Origin: Cyathus striatus
Taxonomy: Eukaryota > Basidiomycota > Agaricomycetes > Agaricales > Nidulariaceae
Length of the DNA stretch: 64,000 nucleotides
Assembly (NCBI GenBank): GCA_025738555.1
Contig: JAOVFP010000002.1
Coordinates: 6,324,001-6,388,000 of the forward strand
Reading direction: 5' to 3'
Part shown: positions 58,765 through 64,000 of the stretch, in pieces
How the letters are laid out: each line of letters starts with the position of its first letter
Position numbering within the stretch: position 1 is the stretch's first letter
Notes under the pieces: model-generated
Seen by the model: only the letters and a program-made list of their open reading frames with translations
Database searches by the model: none
What the model was told of the DNA's origin: nothing
Position numbers and translations under genes: made by a program

Positions 58765-59000
58765 GAAAAGGTATATAAGGAGGGCAGTTTGGCAGTAGAT
58801 AGATAGCTACCCACCCCCCAGTAGTCTCACCCATTTGTCATTAGTCATCAGTTATTAGTACAGTTTTATTAGCACAGCCAGTCCAGTCAGAAATAGTATC
58901 AGTATCAGCAACAGTAAACAGATCAGTAACAGTCACAGTATTAGTCAGAAGTCACAGTCACAGTCAGAGTAACAGTAACAGAATAAGAAGCAGATCATAG
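58765..59000 (+). promoter_or_regulatory. TATA-box promoter-like block followed by CAGT-rich leader
   Basis: ggtatataagg at about 58770 is followed by a long stretch of cagtcacag, cagtaacag and cagtatcag words to 58985. It may be the U3/R part of an LTR or a transcribed repeat; no gene follows in frame. Confidence 0.4.
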
Positions 59001-59299
59001 GTCAAGTTCTAAGCAAGTTGAACATTGATCTATACAACATACACATTATAAATAGCATTAGGTCTATAGTGTGTACTATACCCCTTTCATTATACTTGAC
59101 ATTGTATACAGCCTTTGCTGTACAATATCCTTCACACTCAGTTTCATACAAATCATACAGCTCTTGCTGTACAAGACCATCCACCAAATTCCCAAGAATA
59201 TCCTTGCTAAATATTTCCTGACACTCAGGTGTTGTAACACAAACAAAGTCGATTCCTGTTAGCACCTTAGATTATCTTAATCTTAAATGACAACATATA

Positions 59300-59580
59300 T
59301 GGTGAGGAGGAATGGGATGATGCAGGTGGATGGGATACCTGGCTGTGGCATAGTTGGAACTGGACTGTCATTTGTCTCCAGGGCCTGCTACCTCATGAAT
59401 TTGGTTATGTTGGAACATGAAAAATATATTTGGGTTGAGTTCAGAACCACAGAAAAAGAATATAACAATGACCAGAATAATCAGAGGCAGGAGATGATGA
59501 TAAGAGTGATGAGGGGGTACGACAATGAGCATGAAAGGGAAAAAATGAGAGAAAATCAATACTTACAGATGCTTTGAGGT
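59300..59580 (-). pseudogene. Fragment related to the broken membrane gene (unoccupied L2 site)
   Basis: Matches 47190-47220 plus 47997-48060 with the L2 LTR absent: ctacctcatgaattt(g/a)gtt, gttggaacatg and gagttcagaa(c/t)cacagaaa. Minus-strand SELNPNIFFMFQHNQIHEV continues across the point where the other copy is interrupted. Confidence 0.75.
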
Positions 59581-59754
59581 TCCTATGTCACAGAATGTCA
59601 CAAGTGATCTGACCTCTAACCAATCATGGAGCATAACAAGGCTTCAGCCAATTACATAGCCAGAAAGTGAGATCCCAACCATGATCCACAAATTGCCTTA
59701 TAGGGGAATCCAAAGGTCCCTATAACCCAACTACCTTAAAAGGTAGTGGGAATT

Positions 59755-60229
59755 TTTACTATTTTTTTATGGCCAGGTGCCAAATTTTTGGGCTAAAAAA
59801 TCAAAAAACCGAAATTTCGAAAATCTGCTTGTGGAATATTGTAGATTACATCATAACTATCCTATTCCAACAATTTTCAGAAGCTAAAAGTCATTTGTGG
59901 TTGCTAGAAAATTCACTTATGGTGGTTAGAAAAGCAATTTTTTAGCACCCAGTGAAGCAATTCAGAGGCCGTTTTTTTTGTGGAATCATATTGCTATCGA
60001 TGAAAGCATACCAAAAATACATTTGTCATGATTTTTACTATTTTTTATGGCCAAGTGCCAAATTTTTGGGCTAAAAAATTAAAAAATTGAAATTTCGAAA
60101 ATCAGCTCATGGAATATTGTAGATTACATCGTAACTATCCTATTCCGATGATTTTCAGAAGCTAAAAGTCATTTGTGGTTGCTAGAAAATTTGCTTAATA
60201 AATTTGTGGTGTTTAAGTGTCGCAAACTG
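59755..60229 (-). mobile_element. 5' end fragment of the Tc1/IS630-like family with duplicated leader
   Basis: The right end CAGTTTGCGACACTTAA (inverted) is followed by TA at 60230-60231 and pairs with the left end at 46431. The leader (gccaa(g/a)tgccaaatttttgggc, gaaatttcgaaaat, attgtagattacatc) is present twice, at about 59755-59930 and 60031-60195, with the 59940-60030 block matching 47060-47160. No transposase coding sequence. Confidence 0.75.
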
Positions 60230-60299
60230 TAGTATTGAGCTGTCACAAGTATGAAAGTCCAATAACATTATTATGATAAACTGTTCTAAGCAAGTTCTA

Positions 60300-60480
60300 A
60301 GATATGTGGGGTAGGAAATCATACCAGTTGACGTTTTCCAATGCAGATGTAGGAAGTGCTCGAAATGCAATCATGGCTTCCACCAGTAGGTAAAACCACA
60401 CTAGTGCATATAATGTAGCAAAAATGATAATAAGATGAGAACAAATTTTATAGACAGAATGAGTGTAAATACATCATGTG
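60300..60480 (-). pseudogene. Membrane-family fragment E (3' end)
   Basis: Minus-strand reading LVWFYLLVEAMIAFRALPTSALENVNWYDFL matches the C-terminus of copies D and B, followed upstream by the caaattttatagacag block shared with copy D. Together with fragment F it probably represents the two ends of one ancestral copy. Confidence 0.85.
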
Positions 60481-60553
60481 TGTACCAGCAATAAACTTGG
60501 CTAGATGGCAAGGTGTACCCCAGTATCAGCATGGTCATCTCACACTAATTCAC

Positions 60554-62380
60554 TATGGAAAGTCTAATGACCATGCTCAAACACATCAATTAAATTGAGC
60601 TCTGGTGTTCTGGCACCATGGCATCTTGGTTAGATATTACAATCTCCGTTTCTGAATCTCACTTAAGCAAGACTGGGCACTTACTAACTGAAGCATGGTC
60701 ATCCAGTACTAACTACTAGTATGCATGCTCAAGTAATTATTTAATTTGTTAGGGTAAAATAGGATAATATATCTATATGAGCTTTGATATAAGTAATTGT
60801 GGACTAGATGAGTGGATAATGTAAGTGATACTATGCAATGCTCATATTAAGTGAACCAAACTTGTTATACAATGTCCTTGGCTTGTCTCGAGTTATAATT
60901 GACATTGATACCAGCAGAGGATGGCTCATATTACATGGAAGGTGTTAATATAAATATAAATTGTTTCCTGACCTAACTTTGCAGTCTGTCTTATGTTGAT
61001 TTGTATAATCATCCACAGCAGCTTCATCTCCTTGATAGCTGGCAACACAGTGCTCTAGAATAAGTAGTTGAAATACCTGTTTTAACACTGCATAGAGTTT
61101 CCTATTGTTCATCAAAATTAATAGAATGATTGTGCTGATCAGTGACTCAAGCTTGCTTGTGATTGTAAGGACAGAACTTTCCCAAATATACAGTGACATG
61201 ACCCCCACATTTGCACAATGAGGGAGCATACAAACACTTCACACATCCAGCTCTACTACAAATCCACCTCAGTAGGCCACCTTTAATATTTGATATACCA
61301 TATGCTGTGCAACAGTGCTATAGGCTTCACCGTCTTGTAACATTAGTACTACCTATCATTTTCTTACTCCACCCTGACTCTAGTTGAAGTAGTGAACAAT
61401 AAAACTCATTATGTATGGTACTTATATAATAGTTGCACCATAATCTATAACATCAGCCATTGCTCCCAACACTAAAGTGAGTTTTCATATATATACTTAT
61501 ATACCATATACTTAGGTAACCTACTCTATGGTTTCTTCACAGCAGTACTAATACCAGATAACTTCCACAATCTCTTATCAGTATTGGAAGATTGAACAGC
61601 GTGACACAGTCACTCTATGTTGATAAAAAAAAATACAACTTTTTTTTTTTTTGAAGTCAGCACTGCAGTTTCTAATGCAAGGCCCTGTAAAATAACTTAT
61701 AACACATGGATATACACTGACATCTCTCATTCAGAAATCTATAAATATGGCAGTACTGTACCCTTTCAACCAACTGTTCAGTAACACATCACATGATGTC
61801 GTGAACATGAACAAATGTGCCTTTCGTCACATGTCACATTGCCACATGAACAGAGGTACAAGGAAATAGTTATAATTATAAAATAATTTCATTGCTATTT
61901 GTTAAAATTTTGGCTAAAAATTGTTTAGTGATGAACAGATGTCCATTTGTCACACATCACACTGAAATTTGAACAGAGGGTCAAACTGTTCATCGTTGTC
62001 ACAGCATAAATCGACGAACAGTTGGTCGAAATGGTACAGTACTAATAATATGGTAGGATATATATAGCTCACTTACAATTCAACAGGTCCCGAGTTCGAT
62101 CCCCACTGTAACCCGACTTCCTATCCCTACTGCTTACATTATGACTGCAATATACTTATAAAATCTAAAGAAGATATTTTATTGTAACAAACTAAATAAT
62201 TTCTTGAGCATGCATACTAGTAGTTACCAGACGACCATGCTTCAATTAGTAAGCACCTAGTCTCACTTAAGTGAAATTCTGAAACTGAGATTGCAATATC
62301 TAACTGAGATGCCACAGTGCCAGGCACCAGAGCTCAATTTTAATTGATGTGTTTGAGTGTGATCATTAGACTTTCCATAA
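60554..62380. mobile_element. 1.8-kb element with about 195-bp terminal inverted repeats
   Basis: Arms 60554-60750 and 62186-62380 are inverted copies (atggaaagtctaatga, ggttagatattacaatctc, actagtatgcatgctcaag and their complements) with scattered differences. The interior is AT-rich, holds no recognisable protein, and contains the MITE at 61756-62039 plus a tRNA-T-arm-like gagttcgatcccc at about 62090-62102. Confidence 0.85.
61756..62039. mobile_element. 284-bp MITE, TA-flanked, nested in the 1.8-kb element
   Basis: Ends CTGTACCCTTTCAACCAAC (left) and, inverted, CTGTACCATTTCGACCAAC (right), with TA on both sides (61754-61755, 62040-62041). The C(T)GxxCxxTTTCxACCAA core is shared with the 530-bp MITE at 39673, so the two belong to one superfamily. 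Confidence 0.88.
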
Positions 62381-62566
62381 TTCACAGCATTCAGTGAGTC
62401 AGGTGTTTATCAGTGCAGTCCCCATCCTAGTCCTGGTTTTCTCTCCATCACCACTACCCACCCCCATTTCTTGTCTAGAACTCCTATACAAAAAATAGAA
62501 TTAAAAAGACTAAGTATTGACCTACACTCCAGAAGGAATGAAACGAAGGACGGAAAAGAAGAAAGA

Positions 62567-63440
62567 ATGCCAGCACCAGCAATCTACGTTCTCACAGTGG
62601 TAGGAGCCATCGGAGCTGTGTTTGCATTCAGGGGGGTGAGTACACTGCAATTCAAATAATTTTTATTTATTGTATTCATTCCAACCTACCTTTCTTTCCA
62701 CCACCACAAAGTTCATATATGAACCAGTGATAGCACCACGAGTAGAGCACTGAGTGGCAGAGTACCTAGCTAAGTGGGAAGCATGCCATAGGAGACTTGT
62801 TGAGCCTGTTGCCAGTGTGCCCCTTCAAACTCATCGCAGACACTGCTTGGACTCTGTGTCAAGTGATACTGATATGAGCAATGGTGACAAGGGGCATGAT
62901 AAAGGCAAGAAGAGTGTGTAACTAGGTGATTCACATTCATTCGAGATGAATGACCTGGAAGTCCACAAGTGGAGGAAGAATGTGGATGTCCATTGAAGTC
63001 AGACTGCTTTTGGGTCCAACAACATGCGCCAGCATAAGCCATATCCCACAACAACAAAGTCCCCCCTTGAAGAGGTATGCTTTTCTCTTTCTCTTCTCTT
63101 TTACCTAGGAGGGGGTGCTGATTACGACTTCTTGCTAGTCTACACAAGAGCTGCCATACACACCCCTCTCCCCCAGCATCATGCATGCAATAATGGGCCC
63201 TAATGATCCATCCCCACCTATAAGTGCCTTGCAGAGTACATTCCTCAGCCCCATTTCAACTCCCCCCTCTGCGTCTGTTGTGTGAGTGTCTACTTTGAGG
63301 TTGGAGACTGAGAGCTTCCAGGGTCTTCTGTTGCTCAATCATTGTCGGAAAGACAGACTCTTTCTCCTCATAGAGCTTCTTTGAGTGCTTTGACTGCAGA
63401 TGCAGCTGATGCCAGTGCTGGTGGTACCAGCCTGTCCTCA
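62567..63440 (+). pseudogene. Decayed copy of a conserved single-TM basidiomycete protein gene
   Basis: The plus-strand exon MPAPAIYVLTVVGAIGAVFAFRG (N-terminal membrane anchor) ends at a GTGAGT donor (62634). After an intron, FIYEPVIAPRVEH is followed at once by TGA where tryptophan is expected, then VAEYLAKWEA, LVEPVASVPLQ, a TAA, FEMNDLEVHKWR and further Ser/Pro-rich pieces to 63440. I recognise the anchor plus YEPxIAPRVE pattern as a fungal family of unknown function. It runs head-on into fragment F. Confidence 0.6.
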
Positions 63441-63640
63441 AGGCCCTTATTGGATGCGGCGTAAATGGGGGTTGCATCTATGCTCCAAAGAGATGTCTCG
63501 CAGAATAGAAAGTGGTGCAGAGCATATACCAAAAGTAGTGGAATGTGGATGGATTGGCAGGAGCCCGGAGGATTCACAGGGTTATAAAGGCTTAAAGACA
63601 CTATTCATATCTGCAAAGTTACAGGACTTATCATCTACAG
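63440..63640 (-). pseudogene. Membrane-family fragment F (5' end and upstream element)
   Basis: Minus-strand LLLVYALHHFLFCETSLWSIDATPIYAAS matches the N-terminus of copies A, B and D, then homology stops at NKGLED, where the neighbouring pseudogene begins. The upstream part (ttcacagggttataa, actattcatatctgc) is nearly the same as that of copy D at 37560-37610. Confidence 0.88.
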
Positions 63641-64000
63641 CCATGTTTGTCTATCAAAACAGTGCAAGAGAGAGGAAGTTACATAGCCAGTTAGAGAGAT
63701 CCATAGAATGAATGGAGCAGAAGTAAGAGAGAATGCGAACCTTGTCCGATGACGAATTCATTGGTGGCAGATTACATAAATATAACTATTGGTTTTGGGG
63801 AGGTTTGGATTTCCTTAAAAGACAATTTGTGGATTGCATTCGGGATCTCATTTTCTGGCCACCTGATTGGCTGATGCCTTTTCAGGACACTTTGTGATCG
63901 GCTACTGTAACATTCTATGCATTAACCTCCCAGCAACAGAGACCTCCTTAAACCAATCTCGTCCTCTTCGATCTTTATGTCCCACTTAACTGTCTTCTTG
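63641..64000. other. Spacer copy of the membrane-family array
   Basis: 63655-63800 (gtgcaagagagaggaag, gtggcagattacataaat) resembles 38355-38480 and 41230-41320, the region upstream of copy D and its relics. No gene seen to the window end. Confidence 0.5.

Noticed and set aside
58098..59293. Possible 1.2-kb solo LTR from tgttatgtca to tgacaaca
   Set aside because: The ends are only partly inverted and the flanks (gcac, tata) do not match, so only the promoter-like block was listed.

Overview
The window is fungal nuclear DNA, most likely from an Agaricomycete (mushroom-forming basidiomycete). The evidence is short introns (47-83 bp in the gene models), a Plavaka-type transposase, a gene of the basidiomycete DUF6698 type, chromodomain Ty3/gypsy elements, and fungal-type SKI8, RPS12 and YPI1 orthologues. 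No search could be run, so identifications rest on motif recognition and on splice models whose exon lengths close in frame.

Layout. 0-7 kb is a CpG-rich housekeeping block: SKI8 (-), RPS12 (+, divergent from SKI8) and YPI1 (+), with a partial SKI8 duplicate at the left edge and a near-perfect 93-bp foldback. 7.5-37.5 kb and 60-64 kb carry copies of one uncharacterised multi-pass membrane-protein family, all on the minus strand. Two are intact (7876-9368 and 17519-18920); the rest are fragments or broken genes. This looks like an old tandem array opened up by insertions. The insertions are a full-length LINE with a 17-bp target-site duplication (9466-16908), a Plavaka transposase gene paired head-to-head with an intact eight-exon DUF6698 gene (21975-29794), two decayed SNF1-kinase copies (31-33.6 kb), and a 1.5-kb inverted-repeat element inside one paralogue.

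39-64 kb is almost entirely repeats: TA-flanked MITEs, a 1.76-kb element made of an 11-bp minisatellite plus a large hairpin, solo LTRs, an internally deleted Tc1/IS630-like transposon, a complete Ty3/gypsy chromovirus (49855-57318, target duplication ACTCC) sitting inside a broken membrane-protein gene, and a 1.8-kb inverted-repeat element with a MITE nested in it.

The most informative pattern is how the repeats have decayed. Premature stops in the gypsy element (15 of 15), and the ones I could place in the LINE and the Plavaka gene, are TGA at positions where arginine is expected. This is what CpG-limited C-to-T change (CGA to TGA) predicts. The same CpG bias separates the intact membrane gene from its silent duplicate. 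The best candidates for an undescribed biological unit are the DUF6698/Plavaka divergent pair and the membrane-protein gene family.
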